Made by a program: the position numbers and the translations under genes. Below are positions 54,752-64,000 of a DNA stretch of 64,000 bases, one piece after another (the stretch's first letter is position 1; the number at the start of each line of letters is the position of its first letter). Below the pieces are notes generated by a model that ran no database searches, was not told the origin of the DNA, and worked only from the letters and a program-made list of their open reading frames with translations. The stretch covers positions 164,001 through 228,000 of the forward strand of contig JAXIVH010000002.1 of the NCBI GenBank assembly GCA_036785325.1. Direction: 5' to 3'. This DNA comes from Urophycis tenuis. Its lineage: Eukaryota; Chordata; Actinopteri; Gadiformes; Phycidae.

Positions 54752-55568
54752 TTAGACCTTTAGCTCCGTTGCAGCAAGCCAGTCCAGTGTGTCATTGTCT
54801 AGGTCACTTAGGCCACGATCACCATTCGGTGGCCGGTACACAGGACAGCTGGTCATCACATGCTCAACAGTCTGTGATGGATCTCCACATTCGCAGTGGG
54901 AACTGTCTGTGAGACCCCACTTCTGCATTGCTGCACCGAAACGTCCCACACCTGTCCTCAGGCGATTGAGGGTCATCCACTCCCTACGGGGGAGCTCCTG
55001 GCCAGGCACATCTGTAGGATCCTCAATGAATTGGTGGAGCCTGGATGGTTCTGCTGCCTTCCACTGGTCCCTCCATCTTGCCTTCACCCAGGAAGCCTTG
55101 GAGGTGTCTGCTGGTGTTGTGCGGAGCAGTTCCTGGGCCTGCGTGGCGAAGGGGCTCCGGGACTTCAGGCGCGTGCGTTGTGGCGTCTCCGTGACGACCT
55201 TGTGGAGGAGGTGGGATTCACTCATCTCTGCCTTACGAGTGAGGGCCAGTGTGGCTGCTTCTCGTCTGATCTCGGCTGGAGCGATTCCAGCTAGGACAGG
55301 CAGTTGAATAGTTGGAGTGGCACGTAGACATCCGTAGTGCGGTGTTGAGGGCAGCATCCAGCTTCTTGGCATGGGGGCTACGGCTCCAGACTGGGGCACA
55401 GTACTCAGCAGCGGAGAACACCAAAGCCTCGGTGGACATGCGCAGTGTCTTTGTGGAGGCTCCCCACGTAGTACCGGCTAGGCGCCGTATCAATGCAGCA
55501 CGGGCGGTGGTCTTTCCCTTGGCACTTTCCAGGTGTTGTTTAAAGGACAGTGTTCGGTCAAGCTTCAC
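54752..55568 (-). pseudogene. LINE (third family) C-terminal region with zinc knuckle
   Basis: Two overlapping frames: 55568-55233 and 55399-54752. The second contains ATPTIQLPVLAGIAPAEIRR, PRREWMTLNRLRTGVGRFGA and the cysteine/histidine cluster HCECGDPSQTVEHVMTSCPV (C-x-C, H-x4-C), a nucleic-acid-binding knuckle found after the RT in this LINE group. It ends in DLDNDTLDWLAATELKV and a stop. Confidence 0.85.
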
Positions 55569-56178
55569 TCCAAGATATGTCGGGAGGACTGGGACTGCAG
55601 AAAGGAATCTTTGACCATGATGTTAATTTTGCGGGTTGCTTCCTCGTTGTAAAGGTGGAACATTGTGGATACTGTCTTCTCAACACTGAGCTTGAGGCGC
55701 CAGTTCTTGAGGTATGAGGACAGAATGTTCATGTCCTCAGATAGGCCCTCTTCCACTGCTTCCCAGGATGGCTTGCTGAGCAAGATGGCCAGGTCATCTG
55801 CGTAACCGTACTTCCGGGATGTTTTGGGTAGGTCGTGGATATAGATGTTGAAAAGCATCGGTGCTAACACTGAGCCCTGCGGTACGCCATTCTTCAGCTT
55901 TCTCACCCTGCTGCTTTGGCCGTTGCTGGTGTGGAGCTGATAGCTGCGGTTGCTCAACATCTCCATAATGAAGCTCACCATGTGCTTGTCTGGGATGGTC
56001 TCCAGAAGCTTCATGTGTAGCCCACGCAACCAGACAGTGTCATAGGCTGCCGTGAGGTCCAGGAAGACGGCACCAGCTTTCTCTCCTGCCTGGAAGCTGT
56101 CCTCTATGTCATGGCACAGAAGGGTCACCTGGTCTGTTGTTGACCTACCCCTTCGAAAGCCAGCCTGTTCTTTGGGCA
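55565..56178 (-). pseudogene. LINE (third family) catalytic RT domain
   Basis: LPKEQAGFRRGRSTTDQVTL, then FLDLTAAYDTVWLRGLHMKL, KNGVPQGSVLAPMLFNIYI and the catalytic KYGYADDLAILL, with a thumb block SYLKNWRLKLSVEKTVSTMF. The frame ends by shift at 55565 and continues at 55568-55233 (MKLDRTLSFKQHLESAKGKT, AALIRRLAGTTWGAS). Separated from its N-terminal RT part by the L2 insertion. Confidence 0.88.
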
Positions 56179-56179
56179 G

Positions 56180-58166
56180 CTATAATAATAAATAATAATA
56201 GATTTTATTTATAATGCACTTCATATCAAACAAATGATCTCAAAGTGCTACAATGCACACACACACACACACACACACACAAGGATAAAAGTGACATCAG
56301 AAAAATTTAAAACTAGCATATAAAAATAAGCTAAAACCAGCATATAAAAACAGATAAAAGTATTTTAGCTAAAAGCTTGTCTAAAAAGATGTGTTTTTAG
56401 GCCTTTTTTAAAAGAGTCCACAGTCTGTGGTGCCCTTAGATGGTCAGGGAGAGCATTCCACAGACTTGGTGCAGCAGCACTGAAGGCTCGGCCGCCCATA
56501 GTCCTGAGTTTTGTCCTGGTTTGTGTGATGTGGTTTGCATGCTCAGACCGGAGATGACGTGAAGATGAGTGGGGGGGGATGAGTTCTTTGAGGTAGGGGG
56601 GGGCAGAGCCATGGAGACACTGGTGGGATAAAAGGGAAACCTTGAATTGAATTCTGAACTGAACCGGAAGCCAATGGAGGGATTTGAGGATGGGTGTGAT
56701 GTGCTGGTACTTCCGCACCCTCATCAGGATCCTGGCAGCGCAGTTTTGAATGTACTGGAGCTGCTGGATGTTCTTGCTGGGGATCCCGATGAGGAGTGCG
56801 TTGCAGTAGTCCAGCCTGGAGGAGATGAAGGCGTGAACAAGTTTCTCGGCGTCGGGGAGAGTGAGTGAGGGGCGGAGTTTAGAGATGTTTCTCAGGTGGA
56901 AAAAGGAAGTTTTGGACAGATGTTTGATGTGGGCCTCAAAAGTCATGTGAGGGTCCATTTTGACACCAAGATTTGTGACTGAGGGTGAAAAGTGGATGTC
57001 GTGATCGGAGAAGGTGATGCTGGTGATAGTGGATGATCGGATCTGGTGTGGGGTGCCAACAAGAATGGCTTCTGTCTTAGAACTGTTCAGTTGCAGGAAA
57101 TTTGCTGTCATCCACGCCTTTATCTCCTCCAGGCAGGTGGAAACTGTGGATAGGGCTGCAGAGGGTGTTGAGTTTGTTTTAATATATAGTTGGGTGTCAT
57201 CAGCATAGCAATGGAAAGACATTCCATGCCGGCTGATGACACCACCAAGGGGGAGCATGTACAGGGTAAAGAGGGTGGGGCCTAGGACTGAGCCTTGAGG
57301 GACCCCACAGGTGACGGAGTGTGTGACTGAATTTGCACCTCCCAGGGATACATATTCTGTTCTGTCAGTGAGGTATGATGTAAACCAAGCCAGGGTGGAG
57401 CCAGAAAGTCCGATGGAAGAGTGGAGGCGGTGTAGAAGGATGTGGTGGTCAACGGTGTCGAATGCTGCTGTGAGGTCGAGAAGTGATGGAGAGCCAGCAT
57501 CAGCTGCCAGCAGCAGGTCATTGGTGACCCTGACCAGAGCAGTTTCCGTACTGTGAGCAGAGCGGAAACCAGACTGAAACTTCTCATATAAACTGTTTGT
57601 AGTGAGGTGGTTGTGGAGTTGGGCAGAGACCAACTTTTCCAACACTTTTGAAATGAAAGGGAGATTGGAGATGGGGCGGTAGTTGGCAAGTGGTTCTGGG
57701 TCAAGAGTGGGCTTTTTGAGTAGTGGCTTGATGACAGCAGTTTTCAGGGATGTGGGGACATGGCCGGACTGGAGGGACTGATTGATGATTTTGGTGATCA
57801 AGGGACTTATTGCAAAAGAGTGACTTTTTATGAGGGCAGAGGGAAATGGGTCCAGGGCACAGGTGGAGGGCTTCATCTGTCTCAGGATGTCTTCAGTGTC
57901 ATGCTGTGTGATGTTGGTGAAACAGCAGCGCAGCTGAGAGGACTGAAGGCCTGCCGAATTGACTGAGGATGGAGGGGGGGCAGAGGGAGGGGGGGGCATG
58001 GAGGTGGGGGGGGCAGAGAGAGTGGAGCGGATGTTGTCTACCTTAGTTTTAAAAAAGGAGATGAAGCTGTTGCACCGCTCCTGCGTATTAACTGAGTGTA
58101 GGGGGGTCCGGGGATTGAGGAGGTGATTTATGGTTGAGAAAAGCTGCTTGGAGTTACCGGGGTTAT
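56180..58166 (-). mobile_element. L2 LINE inserted into the third LINE
   Basis: 5'-truncated L2 element whose 3' end (plus strand TAATAATAAATAATAATAGA then TTTTATTTATAATGCACTTC) abuts host codons LPKEQAGFRRGRSTTD at 56175. On its 5' side host codons stop at RRASC. Host RT residues expected between RRAS and LPKEQAG (the YRPISLL region) are missing, so insertion or later decay removed roughly 60 host codons. An (AC)n run lies in the L2 3' UTR (56254-56281). Confidence 0.85.
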
Positions 58167-58593
58167 TGTTGATGCACGACGCACGACGCCAGATCTTCGG
58201 CAGCTTTGAGTACTGAAGGCATGTAAAAAGAAAGGAATGGAGCCAGTCAGTTGCCTTCTTGCCTTGGTGTTTCAAGTACTCTGGGTGGATGCCGTCTATT
58301 CCTGGTGTCTTACCAGTCTTCAGGCGTTGTATGGCCAGATCTGTTTCCTGCATCGTGAAGTTGGTGGATAGGTTGGAATCGCATCCTGGGGCCCTGAGCA
58401 ACTCATGGACTCTCGCTGCTGTTGCTCTGTTAAAGTCCTTGTCTGCATTGGGAAAGCGGCCATTACTCAGCAGGAGTGACGCGATGGAATTTGCCGTTAT
58501 GGGGCACTGTGCAGGGGTTGTTGACCTTCCAGTCAGTTTGTTCAGGGTCTGCCACCCCCGTAGACTGGAGTGTGTTAAGTCAATTGACTCCAC
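56365..58593 (-). pseudogene. chimeric 742-codon frame: LINE N-terminal RT fused to L2 RT
   Basis: The first about 142 codons (58593-58168) belong to the host LINE: VESIDLTHSSLRGWQTLNKL and QRLKTGKTPGIDGIHPEYLK, with KLPKIWRRASC. Then, without a stop or shift, the frame enters an L2 element: NNPGNSKQLFSTINHLLNPR, YRPISNLPFISKVLEKLV, FRSAHSTETALVRVTNDLLL, DLTAAFDTVDHHILL, CGVPQGSVLGPTLF, the catalytic SFHCYADDTQLYI (about 57190-57230), HAFISSRLDYCNALL, SLHWLPVQFRIQFK and a C-terminus SFKKGLKTHLFRQAFS. The L2 part retains all RT motifs. The junction is an accident of insertion, not one gene. Confidence 0.88.
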
Positions 58594-58602
58594 CGTCTCA
58601 GT

Positions 58603-59610
58603 TCAACGTTGCCTTCGTTTTTCGTTTACCCTGCAGAAAAGGTCATCTGCTGCTTTGTCCCTGTCTTTGCTGGTTTGCGCTTCTGCATGGGAGCGAAGTA
58701 GCTGTTCACATTGGTCATCCCAGCAGGGAACGTAGGCTTTGCGCACGCCTCGGGGGATGTTGTTTTTGGCGGAAGCCAGCAGTATTTTGCAGTACGAGTC
58801 GTAGGCATCGTTCAGGTTGTTGGGACACGGGTGTGGTAGACCGGCAGCTGCCTTATTCACTTGTTTAGTGAAGCCTGCCCAGTTTGCCTTCCTGAAGTTC
58901 CACCTCTTGACATCCCTCCCTTGCACAGGCTGGACCAAAGATGGGATGGTGATGAGTGACGGTCGGTGGTGTGACCGGGGAAACATGTCCAGGATGCGTC
59001 TTACAGGGAGTGGCTGATTGTTGTGCCATTTTGTGAATGCCAGGTCTGGATTGGTGATGCTGTTCCATCGTGCAGAGTAGAATGTACGTGGCTCCTTTGG
59101 GTCGTAGAGGAGTATAGCATCTACAGTCGAGGCCCAGTCTACCAGGACGTCACCATCGGCGTTGGAGTTGCTGTAACCCCAGTCTGTATGGTGGCTATTG
59201 AAGTCACCAGCATACACGGCAGGGGCTGGGACATCCGGCAGAGACGATGGGATCAGTCTGCTGGGTGGTGGTTTGTAGATATTGACGATGGTAGTGTCTT
59301 GTACTTTGGTGGTAATCCATTCTATCTCTGCATCCTCTGGGGATTGTCCGGCAGCTGACCAGGCCATGTCTTTGCGGACAAATGTGGCAATGCCATGGTG
59401 TTTATTGGCAGTGTGGCCGGCCAAGGTGTACCCAGGGACCCTCAGGATGTTCTTATTTTCCTGGTGGGTCTCCTGGAGGGCGATCACTGTCACGTTGTTT
59501 TGGCTGGCTATTTGCTCAAGGATGTTGATCTTGGCAATGGTGAGGCCTTCGACGTTGAGCTGGAGGAGCGCTAGCGCTGGGGCTGTGGTCGGTGGACGTT
59601 GTGAAGACAT
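58603..59610 (-). pseudogene. LINE (third family) AP endonuclease domain
   Basis: 335 codons from ATG 59610: LALLQLNVEGLTIAKINI, VIALQETHQENKNIL, VRKDMAW, TTIVNIYKPPPS, VYAGDFNSHHTDWGY and ITNPDLAFTK, then the SHHRPSLI motif. This is the metal-binding order of apurinic-type LINE endonucleases (Asn, Glu, Tyr, GDFN, final His). The frame is complete to an in-frame TGA at 58605-58603 (QR*TETVESID), which probably replaces a sense codon, since the same frame continues into the RT at 58593. Confidence 0.85.
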
Positions 59611-59754
59611 TTGTTTCGCTTGAGAGCATGCAACCTTGCAACTACTCTTTAGCTACTTGCAGGGGAGGCCACGTGGAGGCTGTCTTCTTCTCCCCCACAA
59701 TAAAAATCACACAATGAATTCAGTTACGTTAACAGGAAAGGACTTCGTTCAATT

Positions 59755-60149
59755 AATACACAAATAATCTGTAATGCCAATATGTCTCTACTAAACGTTG
59801 TTGCCTGGAGGAACGCACGATTCGCTCATCCTGCAGAACAGCTCTGTGGGTGCACAGCTCCAAGCAGGAGCTATTGAGGATGGCTAGCATTGACATATTA
59901 TTAAAGGGATTGCCGCTACCATATATGGTCAATTGGAGGCATTTCTGAATCCAAATGACTCTAACCGTGCACGAGCAGGGTAGTTGAGAACAAGTGGGAT
60001 TTATCATCACAGAGTACTTACTGGTGTGCGTACGACCGGTGTATGCACGTTTGACAAATACAGATTTTTTTGTACTTACACACATTCTAAATTTCATTCC
60101 TATGAAAGAAATTAGAACCTTTTCTACGCACGGTTGATAAATGAGGCCC
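59755..60149 (-). mobile_element. PIF/Harbinger-like fragment
   Basis: The right end read inward is GGGGCCTCATTTATCAACCG (60149), related to the ends of the 6452-7726 element. The minus frame encodes LAILNSSCLELCTHRAVLQD and ERIVRSSRQQR, which resembles the N-terminus of Harbinger nuclease proteins. The other end is missing. Domain similarity is from memory and weak. Confidence 0.4.
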
Positions 60150-60296
60150 CTGTAGAGTTGCTGGTCTTTCAGCTTACCCAAAGACCTGATCTAAGACCTG
60201 GGGTGCAGAGTCCAGAAGATGAACTGCGAGAACTGAGAACTGTGAGAGTATCCAGTCACTGATGAAGGGCTGGACCAAGTAACCAATGCTCTATAG

Positions 60297-60480
60297 CATA
60301 GGTGTCAAACTCTGGCCCGTGGGCCAAATATGGCCCGCAGTGTCATTATATTTGACCAGCGAGGCAATACCAAATGACTACTAGAGCTGGCCTGCCAGTA
60401 CTATAAAGTGCATGTACTGCTAATATTACAAATCCCAGAATCGTGTTTTGGCGTGTCAATCAGTACAGGACCCGTTAACA
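60297..60480 (+). mobile_element. hAT (Charlie-like) terminus, truncated
   Basis: ATAGGTGTCAAACTCTGGCC followed by CGTGGGCCAAATATGGCCCG matches the common hAT-Charlie end (CAGGGGTGTCAAACTC...GGGCC). No matching second end within reach. Confidence 0.55.
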
Positions 60481-60555
60481 CCCCCTCCTCTGTTGACAGT
60501 AAACCGTACGAGGAACTTTAATTCTTCAAAAGATCCAAATTGATCGGAATGAGGA

Positions 60556-61500
60556 CCGACAACGCCACCCTGGGAATTTCACCCAGGGAATTCTAAATAT
60601 GTATTAAGAGAAAGGCACACAGGTACGCCACACTAAGGAAGGGCAGGAGACGTGGTTCACCGGTTTAACAAACACCAGTTTTTTATTTAATAAACAATTA
60701 GTAAAATGTAACACCTCGAAAGACTAAATTGCTGGCCCCTCTGTAGCAACTGAGGCCAGATGGAGGTGTGGGGTAATCAGGGGGAAGGGAATCCAAAATA
60801 AATGAACACCCCACTCGTACTTGACACACACGCAGGGAAATTGTGATGTGCAACAACAATGAAAACCTACACCCAGGACCACAGCACTCAAAGGGGAGCC
60901 GACACCCGGGACACCACCACCACCACCGCTGGCTCTCAGCTATAGAGGGGGCAAAGGGCACAATTAGTCAAATGCAATACACACTCAAACTGCACAATAA
61001 CAATACAAGTAGATAAAATGCAGACATCAAAATAAAGCAACCAAAAAAGAGAAGTATTACTGCACAACCCAAGACTAGAAATCAACAAAAATTAAAGGAC
61101 AAAAAGAATGAAATGTATTCAATCAATACCAAATTACTTCAAAACAAACAAATGTGACGGGTGGGAGTGGGATGAGTCTGTCACCTCGTTCAGTTTCACG
61201 TGACGCAGCCTAGTGAGTCACCTGACACCTTCACTGCATGTGACCAGAAGCAACGCAGGTAAAATAGCACACCGCCAGATCATTCATTTGTTTGAAATTG
61301 GAGCGCGGCAAACAGTGGGGAGAGCTCTGTTTGCATTGAAATTCTGCCAGTGGTGATTTAACACCAAGCGGGTAAGGACAAGCGTACAGGTAGCCTTTGC
61401 CTATCAGTGTTTTATTTGGGATTTTGTGACGGTAAATCTGATGTGTATTAAACAATGTGTAGCAAGTGAGGGCAGAAAAGGGGTATGAGGAAAATATAAT
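60556..61500 (-). repeat. diverged repeat unit 1 (LTR-like?)
   Basis: Starts with CAACGCCACCCTGGGAATTT and CACCCAGGGAATT, then AGACGTGGTTCACCGGTTTA and TTTTATTTAATAAAC (AATAAA on the minus strand), then a tract ending GACACCACCACCACC and GCTATAGAGGGGGCAAAGG-like sequence. A second diverged copy starts at 61529 in the same orientation. No frames recognised. The AATAAA and spacing are compatible with an LTR read on the minus strand, but no primer-binding site or target duplication was confirmed. Confidence 0.4.
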
Positions 61501-61528
61501 ATATTCCCTCGTTACTGGAAAGCCAGAC

Positions 61529-62900
61529 AACGCCACCCTGGGAATTGCACCCAGGGAAATGTAGTCAATTATATAAATTCCAAACAATATCTTTAGGCAC
61601 TCAAGTTCGTTGTACCAATGAGCATGAGACGTGGTTCCGTTTAACAAAATATATTCTTTATTTACAAATATGGATTTAAAAAAAGCAGAGCAGTGAAATA
61701 TTATTCACATTAAGAAAAGGGGAAAGAAAAAGTCTATCAAGAGCTGAGGCTTACTGGTGGGGGAGTTTGGCCAACTAGGGAGAGAGATCTCAGGGAGCGT
61801 CACCCCAGATACATGTGACCACTCACACTCAGTGAACACTCAACCCAGGAGTGCGCAGCACAGCACACAAGACAGACACCACCACCAGGAGACACCAATC
61901 CCACCACCTCAGGCGCTCAGCTTCTGAAAGGGGGAAAAAGGAACAAAAGTAATTAGAGGTTTCCGTCAAAATAAACTATAAACCACAAAAAACAATATTT
62001 TACACAAAACGAATGCACATCAAAATGAATCCATAAGAACTGAAAGACATACTTCAGATAACTGAATCAAAATATGTAAACAAAACAGAAGTCAAACTCG
62101 GTAAACAAAAAAAACAAAACAATCAAAGAAAGAAAATACCAATCACGTGACAACTAAAAGTAACTAAACGATAATGGAAAAAATAATACTAACGACAGAA
62201 CGGTCAAGTGATGGCATCAATGGTAAATCAAAAATTACACAAACAAGGGTACAATTTAATTAAGCCACCCTTGAGGGATGGTGGGTCGTACTAAAATAAT
62301 CCCCTACACATGCATACAATTTAGACCACGTCAGAGCGGAGGCCGACCTGTGGGTGTCTCTAAGCATACCAAAGTAACACCTCCCCGCCCGCTGTCCAGC
62401 GATGCACCTGTGAACAACGCCCGCTAGGCCAGGTGGTGTGGTCAGAGAGGTGAGGCAGCAGAGGAAAAAGGGCCGCTCGGAATTCTTAATAAAACAAACT
62501 TTCTATAGGGCAAAGCAGCAGCGTTTCCGCAGGTGGGTTAGAACAACTACAGCGGCTTCCCCATCATGCCGCTAAACAGAGGTCCTGGTATTCAAAAAAA
62601 GGAAACTTACATCAATACATAGAAATCACAAGCAAGAATTAACAAGTTTTAGTGCTGTAAAATCTACCTACCCGTCAGGCATTATCTAATTGCACACCAG
62701 GAAGGAGAGGAAGCACATATTAAGAGTGCAGATACAGCGGTGCAGGGCTTGCCATTAGCTGACTGCGAGGATGCAGAAGGACCCACTGACAGGAAAGTCT
62801 AAAAATAATAATAAAATCAATTCCTATAGCCCGCAACCAAAACTACCCGGAGCGCAAACAGCGCAGCAGCTGCTAACCTGCCACAGGCTCAGGAGAGTGA
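61529..62900 (-). repeat. diverged repeat unit 2 (LTR-like?)
   Basis: Same ordered blocks as unit 1: CAACGCCACCCTGGGAATTG, CACCCAGGGAAATG, AGACGTGGTTCCGTTTAAC, TATTCTTTATTTAC, then CACCACCACCAGG and GGCGCTCAGCTTCTGAAAG. The remainder (61940-62900) has no recognisable gene. Confidence 0.4.
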
Positions 62901-63188
62901 ACAGGAAGTGAGGCAACCAGGGGGGCATGCCTCCAGCTTCAAACAAGTGCGTGCCCTGCATGGTGCCCTGTCTTCTTCTTTTTGTTTAACGGCGGTTGGC
63001 AACAAGCTTTTGGCGCATTACCGCCACCTGTCCTCGAGTGTGGGCCAGACAAGACTTACAATCTACAGCAATCTACCCAATAACAAACGTGGGGAAAATA
63101 ACTAAATAAACAAAACAAAAAAAACAAAACAAAAAACACACCCTTATCCTGCACTCCCTACCCCGGTCACCCCCAATACCCCAATCTT

Positions 63189-63909
63189 CTATTCCTGCCT
63201 ATCCTCAAATTCTAGAAAATACCCCTGTTTCAAAACCCTTACCTGTGCTCTCTCACCCAGTAATCTTTTTAAAGTGATTTCCTGCACCCCTAACTCCCTT
63301 ATCCTACTCCTCATTACCTCCCTCTGCCTCTCATACCTCCTACACCTCAGAACCACGTGCTCCACTGACTCCTCCTCCTGACACCCTTCACATAAACCTG
63401 TCTGATGTTTCCCCAATAATTTCAATGTTTTATTCAACGCACAATGTCCCGTCCTTAACCTTGACAACACAATGTCCTCTCTCCTACACCCACTACCCAT
63501 TCTCACCCCTCTGACACTCCTCTGAACTTGATAAAGATGTCTCCCTTTCTCTTCTCTATCCCACCTCTCTTGCCACAATTGATTAGCCTTTCCCCAGATT
63601 ACACACTTAAGATCTGCTACTACTAAGTTGCATTTCTACACTACCTTTCTTTAAAGCCCTCTTGGCCAACTCATCTGCCCTCTCATTCCCCCTCACCCCT
63701 ACATGCGCTGGGACCCACATGAATTTTACCTGACTCCCCTGATTGGCTATTCTTGTGACCGACTGGAGCTTCTCATATAGCACATCTTGACGACTATTCG
63801 ACTGGAAAGAACTCAAGCTAGCTAACACTGATGATGAGTCCGAACAAATCAATACCTTATCTTGACAGGTTTCCTCCACCCACCTTAACGCAACCAGCAC
63901 CGCCACCAT
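63189..63909 (-). pseudogene. LINE RNase H domain and C-terminal knuckle
   Basis: 63909-63607 encodes an RNase H half: VALRWVEETCQDKVLICSDS (catalytic Asp), then VKFMWVPAHVGVRGNERADE (catalytic His/Asp region) LAKRALKK. After a one-base shift near 63610, 63590-63189 reads KANQLWQERWDREEKGRHL, LSRLRTGHCALNKTLKLLGK and the knuckle GLCEGCQEEESVEHVVLRCR (C-x2-C, H-x4-C). An RNase H after the RT is the mark of the I/Nimb group of LINEs. Confidence 0.85.
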
Positions 63910-63930
63910 TTATATCGAGTACACTCCTAA

Positions 63931-63972
63931 TTTATCAGACGTTCTTCTATTTATCAGACGTTCTTCTATTTA
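63931..63972. repeat. 21-bp tandem duplication
   Basis: TTTATCAGACGTTCTTCTA is present twice in a row. Confidence 0.9.
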
Positions 63973-64000
63973 TCCCAATTCCTTTCTCTGGCACCGACAC

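Larger units (their letters stand above)
54752..59690 (-). mobile_element. third LINE family (Jockey/CR1-group), interrupted by L2
   Basis: Reading leftward from about 59690: a short 5' leader, endonuclease (59610-58603), the N-terminal part of the RT (58593-58167), a nested L2 element (58166-56180), then the catalytic RT part (56175-55565) and a C-terminal zinc-knuckle region (55399-54752). The 3' UTR and tail are not clear; the element seems to stop at about 54740. The clade is unassigned: the FLDLTAAYDTVW motif and the C-terminal CxC...H...C knuckle fit Jockey/CR1-group elements. Confidence 0.8.
62968..64000 (-). mobile_element. I/Nimb-like LINE, 3' part
   Basis: The 3' end is at 62968 (plus strand TCTTCTTCTTTTTG, reverse of a GAAGAA tail), preceded by the 3' UTR words GGTGGCGGTAATGCGCCAAA and GTTGCCAACCGCCGTTAAAC. 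Coding sequence begins at 63189 going leftward-to-right on the minus strand and leaves the window at 64000. Confidence 0.75.

Noticed and set aside
54789..55307. 172-codon plus-strand frame
   Set aside because: Antisense of the LINE C-terminal region.
56365..58593. A single new 742-residue gene
   Set aside because: The first 142 codons and the rest match different LINE families; it is an insertion junction.
60297..60480. Complete hAT-Charlie element
   Set aside because: Only one end is visible, so only a terminus is reported.

Overview
This window looks like a stretch of teleost fish nuclear genome (inference). It is AT-rich, carries long simple repeats, and holds a typical bony-fish transposon load: several Rex1/L2/CR1-type LINEs, hAT elements, PIF/Harbinger-like and TTAA-type MITEs, a Merlin (IS1595-like) transposon, tRNA-derived SINEs ending in the common fish motif 'AAGCGTCTGCTAAATG', and (GT)n, (CT)n and (AAT)n tracts. 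I recognise no intact host housekeeping gene. Almost all long open frames are decayed LINE proteins or read-through of microsatellites.

Layout. 0-0.4 kb: end of a LINE (minus). 1.1-1.9 kb: a GC-rich block with coding-like sequence (minus). 2.5-3.2 kb: a MITE carrying a nested retroposon with a perfect target duplication. 4.55-6.33 kb: a hAT element with 8-bp target duplications and two splice-compatible exons of a BED-finger transposase, catalytic part missing. 6.45-7.73 kb: a PIF/Harbinger-like element containing LINE 3' sequence. 8.15-12.9 kb: probably one old hAT element opened up by LINE insertions, followed directly by a 108-bp MITE. 15.0-15.8 kb: a hAT MITE. 15.9 and 25.1 kb: SINEs. From about 16.4 to 26.9 kb the window is repeat-poor and gene-less, with patches that read like conserved non-coding DNA.

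26.9-28.1 kb: LINE remnant. 28.3-29.2 kb and 43.5-44.5 kb: two inverted copies of an unusual repeat packed with GGTAATTACC-type palindromes. 30.3-31.8 kb: a hAT element containing a 54-bp hairpin. 32.0-35.4 kb: near full-length LINE (minus). 36.4-39.2 kb: the most gene-like part, with two minus-strand exons of a coiled-coil protein that splice in phase, a solo LTR, and a head-to-head pair of candidate first exons, one of them (plus) the start of a THAP zinc-finger domain. 41.4-43.4 kb: a Merlin transposase gene with one catalytic Asp replaced by Asn.

46.0-48.0 kb: a hAT element carrying an 809-bp foldback element at a TTAA site. 48.0-59.7 kb: a dense LINE cluster made of two near full-length Rex1/L2-like elements (plus), then a third family (minus) interrupted by an L2 element whose reading frame is fused in phase to the host LINE frame. 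59.7-62.9 kb: DNA-transposon pieces and a diverged direct duplication. 63-64 kb: the RNase H and 3' end of an I/Nimb-like LINE.

The window therefore mostly records layered transposition. I found no evidence for a new defence, toxin or metabolic system. The best leads are the THAP/coiled-coil locus, the palindrome-rich repeat, the LINE-L2 chimeric frame and the Merlin gene.
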